Assembly (NCBI GenBank): GCA_022793995.1
Contig: JAAWDY010000011.1
Location: forward strand, 113,596 to 177,595
Origin: Coprococcus sp.
GTDB lineage: Bacteria; Bacillota; Clostridia; Lachnospirales; Lachnospiraceae
Length of the DNA: 64,000 nt
Reading direction: 5' to 3'
The notes under the pieces: model-generated
What the model was told of the DNA's origin: nothing
Database searches by the model: none
Seen by the model: the letters and a program-made list of their open reading frames with translations, nothing else
In this document: positions 23,926-33,106 of the stretch, one piece after another
Layout: each line of letters begins with the position of its first letter
How positions within the stretch are numbered: position 1 is the stretch's first letter
Position numbers and translations under genes: made by a program

Positions 23926-24681
23926 ATGGGAACAGGAACACCAATGGTCAGAGTCGAGAATCTATAGAAAGATTTTGATGCGGATACACATGTCCTCAAA
24001 AGAATCGATCTGACAATCAATAAAAATGAAGTCATTGCAATATTGGGACCTTCGGAGACCGGAAAATCGACATTACTTAGATGTCTGAACTATTTGACCG
24101 TGCCCACAAAAGGAATCGTAGAGATCGGAGGCGTCCGGGTCGACGCGGAAAACCACAGTAAGAAGGATGTCATCGAACTGCGCAAACATGCATCCATGGT
24201 TTTTCAGGGGTATAATTTGTTCAAGAACAAAACAGCTCTGCAGAATGTCATGGAAGCATTGACCCAGGTTCAGAAGAAAAGCAAAGCAGAAGCAGAGAAG
24301 ATTTCTCTGAGTCTTCTCGTGAAAGTTGGGATGCTCGAACGAAAGGATTTTTATCCGTCCAAGCTTTCCCGCGGCCAGCAGCAGAGGGTAGGGATTGCAA
24401 GGGCGCTTGCGGTCAATCCGAGCGTTCTTCTGTTCGACGAACCGACATCGGCTCTGGATCCTGAGTTGGTAGGAGAGGTGCTCAACACGATCAAGTCCCT
24501 TGCTGAAGAAGGAACCACCATGATTTTGGTGACACATGAAATCGGATTTGCTCGGGAAGTCGCGACCAGAATTCTTTTTATGGACGATGGGCGCGTGGCG
24601 GCAGACGGAACGCCGGAAGAGATCATCGATCATCCAAAGAATGAGAGGATCCGGCAATTCCTCAATTTTGTAAGAAATTAA
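23926..24681 (+). pseudogene. Amino-acid ABC transporter ATPase with an early stop codon
   Basis: A GlnQ/HisP-like ATPase whose frame begins MGTGTPMVRVENL, then hits TAG at 23965-23967 (codon 14, where family members have a sense codon before KDF), and continues intact to a normal C-terminus. Downstream it has Walker [10 protein letters not shown] (usual form GPSGSGKST), signature [15 protein letters not shown] and Walker [14 protein letters not shown]. An internal TTG at 24043 would start too late, inside Walker A, so the gene is most likely dead. With the permease fragment upstream this is a decayed transporter operon. Confidence 0.75.
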
Positions 24682-24703
24682 GATTGAACATGCATCCAAA
24701 GAA

Positions 24704-24735
24704 AGGAAGACCCGGGAAAAAGGTCTTCCTTTTTT
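24704..24735 (+). terminator. Terminator after the ABC ATPase remnant
   Basis: AGGAAGACC, 9-base loop, GGTCTTCCT, followed by T6. It isolates rimM from upstream transcription, so rimM-trmD need their own promoter, which I could not identify with confidence. Confidence 0.85.
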
Positions 24736-24823
24736 GAATGGATATGTTATACTTTTCATCAGACGCATCAATGGACATTTAGAATCGGATGTGGCGAAAA
24801 ATACGAAGAACAGAGGAGCACAG

Positions 24824-25360
24824 ATGCAAGATCATAAAAGACAGGATACGATTTTGGATGAATATTTACAGGTAGGCGTGATTGCCACCACCCATGGAAT
24901 ACGCGGGGAGGTGAAGGTATTTCCCACCACGGATGATCCTTCCCGTTTCCGTATGCTTAAGTCCGTCGTCCTTGATACGGGAAGAGAACAGCGCGTACTT
25001 GAAATCGAGGGAGTTAAATTTTTCAAGCAATATGTGATATTGAAGTTTCGGGGCATTAACAATATCAATGATATCGAAAAATACCGGAAAATGCCTCTTC
25101 TTATCCCCAGGTCCGATGCAATCGAGCTGGAGGAAGACGAATACTTTATGGCGGATATCATCGGGATGCAGGTGGAAACGGAGGATGGGGAAGACTTCGG
25201 CGTCCTTAAGGACGTCATGGAGACCGGTGCAAACGATGTATATGTGATTAATACAAAAAAGCATGGTGAAGTCCTGGTTCCCGCGATCAAGGATTGTATC
25301 CTTGCGGTGGATATAGAAAACAAGAGGATGCGGATCCATCTATTGGACGGCTTGATTTAA
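24824..25360 (+). CDS. rimM: Ribosome maturation factor RimM
   Basis: A 178-residue RimM, which binds S19 and helps assemble the 30S head. The N-terminal beta-barrel motif VGVIATTHGIRGEVKVFPTTDDP and the C-terminal PRC-barrel (EYFMADIIGMQV and NDVYVIN..HGEVLVPAI) are both present. I chose the ATG at 24824, preceded by GAGGAG; an upstream extension is open but lacks conservation. trmD follows 32 bases later. Confidence 0.95.
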   Translation: MQDHKRQDTILDEYLQVGVIATTHGIRGEVKVFPTTDDPSRFRMLKSVVLDTGREQRVLEIEGVKFFKQYVILKFRGINNINDIEKYRKMPLLIPRSDAIELEEDEYFMADIIGMQVETEDGEDFGVLKDVMETGANDVYVINTKKHGEVLVPAIKDCILAVDIENKRMRIHLLDGLI

Positions 25361-25392
25361 AAGAACATGAAGTTTCACAGGAGGAAAAGACG

Positions 25393-26145
25393 ATGAATTT
25401 TCATATTATGACCTTGTTCCCCGACATGATTCATGATGTGCTGGGGACCAGTATTATCGGACGGGCCGCTCAAAAAGGAATCCTTCATATCCAAGCATGG
25501 AACATCCGTGATTATGCGTTCAATAAGCACAGCAGCGTGGACGACTATCCTTATGGGGGCGGCGCCGGCATGCTCATGCAGGCGGAACCGGTTTACCAGA
25601 CATATCGGGCGATCCTAGACACATGCCGTATGAAGGAAAAATCACCGCGTGTCGTATATTTGTCCCCTCAGGGAAAGACATTCAATCAGAAGATGGCGGA
25701 AGAATTTTCAAAGGAAGAGGAACTGATTCTGCTTTGCGGACATTATGAAGGAATCGATGAGAGAGTGCTAGAGGAAATCGTCACCGATTATGTCTCTGCC
25801 GGAGATTACGTACTCACAGGGGGAGAACTTCCTGCGATGATGATGGTGGACGCGATTGCCCGTCTGGTTCCCGGCGTACTGCACAATGATGTTTCCGCAG
25901 AATTTGAGAGCTTTCAGGACAATCTCCTGGAATATCCGCAGTACTCCCGTCCCGAGGTCTGGCACGGCAGACAGGTCCCGCCCATCCTGCTTTCCGGACA
26001 CCATGCCAATGTAGAAAAATGGAGGCGGGAGCAGTCCGTCATCCGCACGGCAAAGTTTCGTCCGGACCTGCTTACCGGCGCGGACCTTACCCTGGAAGAG
26101 GAGAGGCTGGCGGCCTGCCTGCGGGAAGGAGAGATTGGTCCATAA
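25393..26145 (+). CDS. trmD: tRNA (guanine37-N1)-methyltransferase TrmD
   Basis: A 250-residue SPOUT methyltransferase making m1G37 in tRNA, which prevents frameshifting. The conserved FHIMTLFPDM start, the AdoMet trefoil-knot region (LCGHYEGIDERV and GDYVLTGGELPAM) and the catalytic Asp region SRPEVWHGRQVPPILLSGHH are all visible. AGGAGG lies before the ATG. rplS normally follows directly; here almost 6 kb of other genes intervene, and a minus-strand gene starts converging right at the stop. Confidence 0.97.
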   Translation: MNFHIMTLFPDMIHDVLGTSIIGRAAQKGILHIQAWNIRDYAFNKHSSVDDYPYGGGAGMLMQAEPVYQTYRAILDTCRMKEKSPRVVYLSPQGKTFNQKMAEEFSKEEELILLCGHYEGIDERVLEEIVTDYVSAGDYVLTGGELPAMMMVDAIARLVPGVLHNDVSAEFESFQDNLLEYPQYSRPEVWHGRQVPPILLSGHHANVEKWRREQSVIRTAKFRPDLLTGADLTLEEERLAACLREGEIGP

Positions 26146-26478
26146 TCATCCCTCACAAAGGGGGTGATTCAAAAGTTGCAGCACACTGCTCTCTGCTTCT
26201 ACCTGCGCTTTCAGCTCAAAAATAAGGCAAAGCTGCTGACGGATATCGCTGGATCGTTCCTCGCACTGGTTCAGAATACTGTGTAGATGGTCGAGATAGA
26301 ATCGGACGCTCTGGTTTTCGGGATCTTTCCCAGTAAACATCTGTTTCTCGAGAAGAGCCTTCTGGTACATTTTTTCAACTGTTTCCAGCTGGGTTAAAAG
26401 CTGTGGGATTTTTTTCAGATATTCGTTATATACTTCGATACGATGACATTCTTCCTGGTTTTGAAATAACAGTTCCAT
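26146..26478 (-). CDS. Hypothetical helical protein
   Basis: A 110-residue, Glu/Gln/Leu-rich protein predicted almost wholly helical and probably coiled coil (for example YNEYLKKIPQLLTQLETVEK and HSILNQCEERSSDIRQQLCL). No domain is recognised. GGAGG seven bases before the ATG supports expression. Its stop codon abuts the trmD stop tail to tail with no terminator between. The first gene of the trmD-rplS insertion. Confidence 0.55.
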   Translation of the reverse strand: MELLFQNQEECHRIEVYNEYLKKIPQLLTQLETVEKMYQKALLEKQMFTGKDPENQSVRFYLDHLHSILNQCEERSSDIRQQLCLIFELKAQVEAESSVLQLLNHPLCEG

Positions 26479-26692
26479 ATGAATCCTCCGTTTTTATATT
26501 GTACAATATTGTTCCCATTATTTTTTAATTGTACCATTCCTGATGGAATGAATCAAATTCAAATGAAACATTCTCTTACTATTTTTGTAACTTTAAAAGT
26601 TTATCCTGAGGCTCTGTCTTACAGTACTTGTACTTTTATGGGAAATCCATTATAACAATGATATTTCTTATAACATTTTGGGGAGGAAATTA

Positions 26693-28268
26693 ATGGGAAA
26701 TTATCTGAATCCGGGAAATGAAAATTTTTACAAAGCAATTAATTCAGAAATTTATGTGGATAAAACAGGACTGATAAAATATACCAATAAAGTGTTAAAT
26801 ACACAGCAACAATACGTCTGTGTCAGCCGCCCGCGTCGGTTTGGTAAATCTATGGCCGCGAATATGCTTTCTGCCTATTACAGCCGGGGATGTGCTTCAG
26901 AACAATTGTTTTCCGAATATGAGATAGAAAAAGATAGAGATTTTAAAAAATATTTGAATCGGTATGATGCGATTTCTATTAATATGCAGGAATTTTTAAG
27001 CAGAACTCATGATGTGGCACAAATGCTGGAACTGCTTAAAAAAAGCTTCTTTGGGAACTTTTAAAGGAATACCCGGACTTCAACTATTTTGATGAGAATG
27101 ATTTGATTGGAACAATGCAGGATATATACCAGAATTCACATATACCTTTTATAATCATTATAGATGAATGGGATTGGGTGCTACGGGAATATCAGGATGC
27201 CTTTGAAGCACAAAAAGTATATTTGGATTTTTTAAGGGATTTTCTAAAGGATAAGGGATATATTCATTTGGCATATATGACAGGGATTCTTCCGATCAAA
27301 AAGTATGGAACACATTCTGCTTTAAATATGTTTGCCGAATTTTCCATGACGAATCCAAGACAGTTGGCAAAATATGTTGGTTTTACGGACAATGAAGTCC
27401 GTAGTCTGTGTGAGAGGTATCGCATGGATGTTGAAGAAGTGAGGGCATGGTATAACGGATACCGATTTGCGAATTTAGATTCGGTTTATAATCCAAGGTC
27501 TGTGATTGAAGCTGTTGCATCTGGCATATGCGATACCTACTGGAACCAGACAGAGACTTTTGAGGCGCTTCGTATGTACATCGACCTGAATTTTGAAGGC
27601 TTGAGGGAAAAGACGTTCTGCGTATGATGGTAGGAGAACGGTTGTCGATTAAAGTAGGGAGCTTTGCGAATGACATGACAACTTTCCGTTCAAAAGACGA
27701 TGTGCTGACGCTTCTGGTACATTTGGGATATTTGGGTTATGACTTTCTTGATAAGTGTGTATTTATTCCAAACAACGAAATACGAATGGAGTATGCCAAT
27801 GCAGTATCTGTCTCTGAGTGGGGAGAAGTATCAAAGACATTGAAGCATTCTGCAGATATTCTAAATGCTATCTGGCAGCAAAATGAAATACAAGTATCTG
27901 AGGGATTAGCGCAAGCGCATTTTGAAATGTCACATTTACAATATAATGATGAAAACGCATTAAGTTATACGATTTCGCTGGCGCTTTATGCGGCGCGTAA
28001 TTTCTATACGGTGTACAGAGAACTACCGACAGGAAGAGGATTTGCTGATATGGTGTATATCCCACGTCGGCAATTTTTAGAGAAACCGGCACTTGTTGTA
28101 GAACTAAAATGGAACCAGGATACGGAAGGAGCGATTGCACAGATAAAAAAGAGAGAGTATGTACAAAGTTTGAAAGAGTACCGCGGCAATTTACTTTTGG
28201 TTGGAGTGAATTATGATAAAAAGACCAGAAAGCATAGTTGCATTATAGAAAAGTGTGTTTCAAAATAA
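26693..28268 (+). pseudogene. AAA-ATPase-like/PD-(D/E)XK (DUF1703) protein with two frameshifts
   Basis: Three consecutive open segments together make one protein of the AAA-ATPase-like (PF09820) plus DUF1703 nuclease-fold family. Segment 1 has VDKTGLI and the P-loop RPRRFGKS; segment 2 has Walker B IIIIDEWD; segment 3 has the PD-(D/E)XK pattern (GFADMVYIP, VVELKWN). The frame is lost at an A7 run near 27043-27049 and again in an A4 run near 27608-27611; restoring a single A at each rejoins it. Base composition is visibly more AT-rich than the neighbours, suggesting transfer. It could be a pseudogene or reflect homopolymer errors. Confidence 0.8.
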
Positions 28269-28281
28269 ATAGTATGAAAAA

Positions 28282-28332
28282 ATCCCGTGGAAAAATGTGC
28301 GGCAAAAAGCACTGAATTCCTCGGGATTTTTC
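28282..28332 (+). terminator. Terminator after the AAA/DUF1703 gene
   Basis: ATCCCGTGGAAA pairs with TTCCTCGGGAT with one mismatch, followed by TTTTTC; a minor inner stem GTGC/GCAC lies in the loop. Confidence 0.7.
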
Positions 28333-28379
28333 TACTTCATGATTAAATGACTTAAAAAGAAGAAGGGATCAGTGCCTAT

Positions 28380-28661
28380 ATGCTTACCGGATCTTACAGG
28401 GTTCCATCAATGACTTTAACCGGAAGCGTCATGCGTGATATCGTTTTGATCGGCAAAATCATTGGTGTTAAGGTGGCATATTCGGATCATCGCTGTTCTG
28501 TTCCTATGGTGGAAGAATTGGCGCGTCTATTTTCAGAGGCCAGGGTTGGCGGTATGATGGGAGGTAAGTCCGGCATTACGGTAGTCCATATGGGCTGCGG
28601 AGAAGCAGGAACTTCGGCGCCCGCGGAAAGGCGGCATACGCTGAGGGCAAGGCGATTCTAA
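28380..28661 (+). pseudogene. Internal fragment of an isoaspartyl dipeptidase (IadA-like)
   Basis: 93 codons matching the middle of beta-aspartyl dipeptidases: TGSYRVPSMTLTGSVMRDIVL, then VAYSDHRCSVP (metal-site SDHR) and GGMMGGKSGITVVHMG. The N-terminal metal site and the C-terminal part are missing, and the tail after GCGEAG is unrelated (Arg/Ala-rich). A full protein would be ~390 residues. It is a relic of a peptide-catabolic operon, next to dpp-type remains. Confidence 0.7.
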
Positions 28662-28722
28662 AGGGGCGTTTTGAATGATACATGGAACTTAAGTGCTGCT
28701 TAAGAGGAAAGGAAAGAATGGT

Positions 28723-29964
28723 ATGTGGAAATACATATTAAAGCGAATAGTGATGATTATTCCCGTGCTGATCGGTGTAACGTTCTTTGTTTACATGGTC
28801 TTATCATTGGCGCCGGGCGATCCGGTACAGACTATTTTAGGAGATAAGGCAACGGAAGAAGCACAGGAACAGCTGCGGGAAGAACTGGGGCTGGACAAAC
28901 CAATTCTTGTTCAATATGCGAACTATATGGTGATTGTCCCGAAGGCAGTCGTTGAGGCTGACCCAGATGGATTCCTTGAGCATCCAATCGGCTGCGGCCC
29001 CTACGAGTTTGAAGAGTGGAATCATGGCAATTACTGCAAGATCAAGGCATATGACGATTACTTCCTCGGAAAGGCAAAGACTGAGAATATAACATTCCGT
29101 ATTATTCCGGAAGCATCCCAGCGTACGATCGCCCTTTAAAATGGAGAGGTTGACCTGGTATATGACTTCCCGGTGAATGAGATTTCTATTATTGAAGATA
29201 ATGACGCCCTGCAGATATATCAGAATGAATCTGTGACAACATGGTATCTTGCGCTTAATACAAAGGATTCGGTATTATCTGATGTTCGTGTGCGTCAGGC
29301 GATCGCAAAAGCAATCAATGTTCAGGAGATTATTGACAGCGTTCTTTATGGCGCAGGTTCTCCGGCTAATTCTCTGATCCCGCCATCTGTTATCGGTTAT
29401 CCAGGCGACGACATGCCGTACTATGAGCAGGATATCGAAGAAGCGAAAAAATTGTTGGCAGACGCTGGTTATGCGGACGGCCTGGATCTGGAATTGACCG
29501 TAGCCGAAGATGTAACCCGTGTGGCGGTTTGCCAGGTAATCCAGAATCAGCTTAGCAAGATCGGTATCAACCTGTCTTTGAACGTATGCGACAGCTCCAC
29601 GTATACATTCCGTGCAAACGACGGTGAATTCCAGATGATGTTCTTCTTCTGGATCTGCGCGGCGGGTCATGGTGATTATCAGCAGTATTCCCTGTTACAT
29701 TCTTCTCAGCAAGGCGCGGCAGGTAATAGAAGCTTCTATGAAAATGCGGAAGCGGACGAGTATATTATGAATGCCCGTCAAACGATGGATGAAGCGGTTG
29801 CTGTAGAAAACTACCGCAAGCTGGAAGCGATTGTTGACGAAGAGGTTCCGTGTGTAGAACTGTTATATACCACATTGAATGTAGGCGCAACGAAAAAGGT
29901 GATTGATTTCCAGATGGATGGCGCAGGTTACCATAATCTTGAAAGTGTAGTTGTCTTAAAGTAA
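28723..29964 (+). pseudogene. dppB'-'dppA deletion fusion with internal stop
   Basis: The first ~69 residues are the start of a DppB-type dipeptide permease (MWKYILKRIVMIIPVLIGV, APGDPVQTILG, LGLDKPILVQYANYM). Near 28928 the frame passes directly into the middle of a DppA/OppA-type binding protein (HPIGCGPYEFEEW). A TAA at 29137-29139 breaks that part (IAL-stop-NGEVDLVYDF), after which the frame runs to the normal end at 29964. A deletion thus joined two genes in frame and a nonsense mutation followed. Two smaller open segments result, neither functional. Confidence 0.85.
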
Positions 29965-29985
29965 AATGTCAATAAAGGGGATTGA

Positions 29986-30015
29986 ACAAACCTGGCAAAA
30001 GCCAGGTTTGTTGCC
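29986..30015 (+). terminator. Hairpin after the dpp remnant
   Basis: Perfect 11-bp stem ACAAACCTGGC, AAAA loop, GCCAGGTTTGT. The following T tract is short (TTGTTGCC), so termination may be weak. Confidence 0.55.
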
Positions 30016-30061
30016 CACTTAGAAGAATTGCCGTATAGAATACGGGGAGAAGGAGAAGCTT

Positions 30062-30820
30062 ATGAAACTTCAACATATGACATGGCCTCAGGTTCAAGAA
30101 TATTTTTCCACTTCCGACACAGTGATGATTGGCATTGGAAGCTGTGAAAATCATGGAAAGCACATGCCGCTTGGCACAGACGCGCTAGTTCCGGAGAAAC
30201 TGATCGCGTTAATTGAGGAAAAAATTGAGATTCTTTGCGCGCCGGTGATCCCATTCGGGAGCTGCGAGTATTTTACGGATTTTCCGGGTACTGTATCACT
30301 GGGGGATGAGGTTCTTTATCAGGTTGTGCATAAGGTGGCGGAAGGCCTTTACAATGCCGGCGCACGTCATTTTGTCTTTATGAACGGCCATGGGGGAAAC
30401 ATTCCCGCGATCGAACGGGTATGTTATGAGCTGAGCAAAAAGGGCGCAATCGGCGCGGTCATGAACTGGTGGAGTATGGCCGGTTCTTTTGATCCTGCGT
30501 GGGCAGGAGGGCATGGCGGCGGCGAGGAGACCGCAGCGATTATGTATATTAATCCGGACTGGATTGACCGCGGCAGGATGGAACCTGGCGATATTGCGGA
30601 TCTAACACCGGAAATCAAGGCGCGCACATTAAAATTTGCGGAGTACAAAGGGGTACAGGTAACGATTCCCAGAGATTCCCGGGCAATCTGTAAGAACGGA
30701 TGGGTTGGACCGGATCCGATTGAAGAAGCGACCGCCGAGTGGGGCGAGAAAATGTTGACAACGATTGCCGAGTATATTGCCGATTTTACGGTTGAATTTG
30801 CAAAAGCGCCGCTGAAGTAA
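30062..30820 (+). CDS. Creatininase family protein
   Basis: A 252-residue creatininase-fold metal amidohydrolase. Metal-ligand motifs are GSCENHGKHMPLGTD (Glu, His, Asp), NGHGGN and GGHGGGEETA (Glu). The family acts on cyclic amides, formamides and N-acyl compounds (creatininase, MftE, FAPy deformylase); the substrate here is unknown. AAGGAGAAGC precedes the ATG. It is the first apparently intact gene after the dpp and iadA relics, and may share their peptide or amide catabolic role. Confidence 0.85.
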   Translation: MKLQHMTWPQVQEYFSTSDTVMIGIGSCENHGKHMPLGTDALVPEKLIALIEEKIEILCAPVIPFGSCEYFTDFPGTVSLGDEVLYQVVHKVAEGLYNAGARHFVFMNGHGGNIPAIERVCYELSKKGAIGAVMNWWSMAGSFDPAWAGGHGGGEETAAIMYINPDWIDRGRMEPGDIADLTPEIKARTLKFAEYKGVQVTIPRDSRAICKNGWVGPDPIEEATAEWGEKMLTTIAEYIADFTVEFAKAPLK

Positions 30821-30864
30821 TGCGCAGGATTCAGGAACAATGATCTTTATGAAAGGAGCGAACA

Positions 30865-31806
30865 GTGGAAAATCTCAAATCGATTGTCACGACCGAACCT
30901 CTTTTGGACCATGAAAACGGATTTTTTAAAAGGTTATGTCAGACAGACGGGGAGCTATCTTTTACAATGTCGGGCCGCTGCGGTATTTATCAGTGTTTGG
31001 AAGATATCAAACAGAAAGACCAAAAGAGAGTGGCATATCTGCCAATGTATACCTGTGAAACAGTTGCGGCGCCCTTTCAAAAAGCCGGCTATACTTTGAG
31101 ATTCTATGAGGTGGATGAGAATTTGCGCAGTATATTTGATGATGCTGTAATCAATGAGATCAGCGTACTTTCTCTTTGCGGGTATTATGGATTTTGCAAC
31201 TACGACCATGAATTTGTAAAAGAATGCCATGAACGCGGCGTAGTTATTTTTGAAGACATGACGCATTCTCTGCTCTGCAGGGACGGTATGGTTCCACTCT
31301 GTGATTATGCGGCAGGAAGTTTCCGAAAATGGATGGATGTTGCCAGCGACGGCTTTGCCATGAAGCGTCGCGGCAAATTTGAAATTGGTTGCCAGAAACC
31401 ACATCAAGAACATCTGGCGCTGCGGCGTCAATATATTGACACGCACAGTATGGATGCATTCTGGGATGCTGAAATGATGCTCCGGCAGATCTTTGATCTT
31501 TATGCGGTTCCCAAAACGTTAAAAGGTCTTCGCCCAGTATTTCCTGCTTTGACAGAAAATGCCGTACCGAGCCATTTCTGCTTTTATGCAGAAGAACGGG
31601 AGCATTTCTTAGCTTATCTGAAGGAACACAATATTTTTTACAAGGTGTTCTGGCCGGTGGGCCCGCTGGTGAATGTGGAAGGGCATGACACAGTGAAATA
31701 TGTGTATGGACATATTGTCTCGCTATTTTGCGATCAACACTGCGGGCGGGAGTATATGCTGAAATTGGCGAGGATTATCGCAGAATATCCAGGCGTAACT
31801 GTTTAG
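30865..31806 (+). CDS. PLP-dependent fold-type I enzyme, DegT-like
   Basis: A 313-residue protein resembling DegT/DnrJ/EryC1-type aminotransferases but shorter. The PLP Asp region VVIFEDMTHSLL and the Schiff-base Lys in GSFRKWMDV are visible; the LPMYTCETVAAPFQKAGY segment matches the family N-terminal half. The substrate is unknown; relatives make amino sugars or act in amino-acid metabolism. I chose GTG at 30865, with AAAGGAG six bases upstream. The gene follows the creatininase-family gene after 44 bases, probably in one operon. Confidence 0.7.
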   Translation: MENLKSIVTTEPLLDHENGFFKRLCQTDGELSFTMSGRCGIYQCLEDIKQKDQKRVAYLPMYTCETVAAPFQKAGYTLRFYEVDENLRSIFDDAVINEISVLSLCGYYGFCNYDHEFVKECHERGVVIFEDMTHSLLCRDGMVPLCDYAAGSFRKWMDVASDGFAMKRRGKFEIGCQKPHQEHLALRRQYIDTHSMDAFWDAEMMLRQIFDLYAVPKTLKGLRPVFPALTENAVPSHFCFYAEEREHFLAYLKEHNIFYKVFWPVGPLVNVEGHDTVKYVYGHIVSLFCDQHCGREYMLKLARIIAEYPGVTV

Positions 31807-31870
31807 CCATCGGCTATAACATCCAGGCGACTAACCGTCGACTAACCCGCGAAATAACCGGCAAAAATGC

Positions 31871-31899
31871 TTGCAAACGTCTTTGCTTTGTGATAGAAT
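31871..31899 (+). promoter_or_regulatory. Probable sigma-A promoter of rplS
   Basis: TTGCAA (31871-31876), 17 bases, TAGAAT (31894-31899). It would give a leader of about 75 bases and makes rplS independent of the displaced trmD transcript. Confidence 0.6.
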
Positions 31900-31982
31900 A
31901 TAGCATGTTGTGAGAAAAAAGAGATGGTCCTCTGGTACAATGATTGTATTTAAGAACGTCAAAATATGAAGGAGGTTCACAC

Positions 31983-32330
31983 ATGAACGAGATACTGAAA
32001 AAGATTGAAGACGAACAGCTGAAGGAGAACGCACCTCAGTTTCATGTCGGAGACACTGTGAAGGTGTATGGAAAGATCAAAGAAGGAAACCGTGAAAGAA
32101 TCCAGGTATTCGAGGGCACTGTTTTGAAGAGACAGGGCGGTGGAGCGCGCGAGACGTTTACAGTAAGAAAGAACTCCAATGGTATCGGAGTGGAGAAGAC
32201 TTGGCCGCTGCACTCTCCGAACGTGGAGAAAGTAGAAGTAGTGCGCAGAGGTAAGGTAAGACGTGCAAAACTCAACTATCTGAGAGGACGTATCGGAAAG
32301 AAAGCAAAGGTAAAAGAGTTAGTAAAATAA
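31983..32330 (+). CDS. rplS: 50S ribosomal protein L19
   Basis: A 115-residue bL19 with the signature [20 protein letters not shown] and the C-terminal [27 protein letters not shown] lies eight bases before the ATG. In most Firmicutes it directly follows trmD; here it has been separated and has its own promoter and terminator. Confidence 0.98.
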   Translation: MNEILKKIEDEQLKENAPQFHVGDTVKVYGKIKEGNRERIQVFEGTVLKRQGGGARETFTVRKNSNGIGVEKTWPLHSPNVEKVEVVRRGKVRRAKLNYLRGRIGKKAKVKELVK

Positions 32331-32341
32331 GAAATGCTTTT

Positions 32342-32382
32342 GAGGGGACAAATACGACAAAGTACTTGTCCCTCTTCTTTTC
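32342..32382 (+). terminator. Terminator after rplS
   Basis: AGGGGACAA pairs with TTGTCCCT across a 14-base loop, followed by T-rich CTTCTTTTCT. Confidence 0.8.
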
Positions 32383-32516
32383 TGATTTATGATGAATTGC
32401 AGAAATGTATCGCCGAATAGGTGATTGGGCTTACGTTTCCCAAATGTTCTTGCATGAGGTATGGAATCAGTGCTACAATAAGGAAAACACAGAAGAGAAG
32501 GAATAGGACTTACGTT

Positions 32517-33095
32517 ATGCGCAGAGACTTGAGATTTGGAAAAGAAACGCGCCGTCCCCTGAATCTGGATTGGATTCCCGGCGCTTTGAAATGGCTGTTC
32601 CAGATTACGATCGTGTGTTTTCTTGCATTCGTATTTGTCTGGTATTTTGGACGCCGGGTGAGTAATATCGGGGATTCCATGGCCCCGCTCATTGAGAATG
32701 GGGATGTGGTCCTGGTTAACAGGATTCTTTATGATGCCAGTGTCCCCAAACGGGGGGACATTATCGTATTTAAGCCGAACGGGAATGAGAATCTTCATTC
32801 TTATGTGAAGCGTATCATCGCGCTTCCCGGAGAACGGATCCAGATCACCGACGAGGGGATTTTGGTGGACGGCGAACTTTTGGATGAAGAATATGTCACG
32901 TCCGGTATTTCAGACGCCGGTCTGGCCGCAGAAGAAATCACACTGGCAGGTGATGAGTTTTTTGTGCTAGGCGACAACCGTGAGAGCAGTGAGGACAGCC
33001 GGAAGGCGGATATCGGTAATATCAGGCGGTCGGAGATTGAGGGGAAAGCGTGGTTTAATATAACGCCCGGAAAACGATTTGGGTGGATAGAATAG
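32517..33095 (+). CDS. lepB: Signal peptidase I (first copy)
   Basis: A 192-residue type I signal peptidase, cleaving signal peptides of exported proteins at the outer face of the membrane. One N-terminal membrane segment (WLFQITIVCFLAFVFVWYF) is followed by the catalytic Ser in GDSMAP and Lys in SYVKRIIALPGE; the GDNRESSEDSR box is also present. A second copy lies 862 bases downstream. I chose the ATG at 32517, the start of the conserved basic N-terminus. Confidence 0.94.
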   Translation: MRRDLRFGKETRRPLNLDWIPGALKWLFQITIVCFLAFVFVWYFGRRVSNIGDSMAPLIENGDVVLVNRILYDASVPKRGDIIVFKPNGNENLHSYVKRIIALPGERIQITDEGILVDGELLDEEYVTSGISDAGLAAEEITLAGDEFFVLGDNRESSEDSRKADIGNIRRSEIEGKAWFNITPGKRFGWIE

Positions 33096-33106
33096 GAGAG
33101 TTTTCG

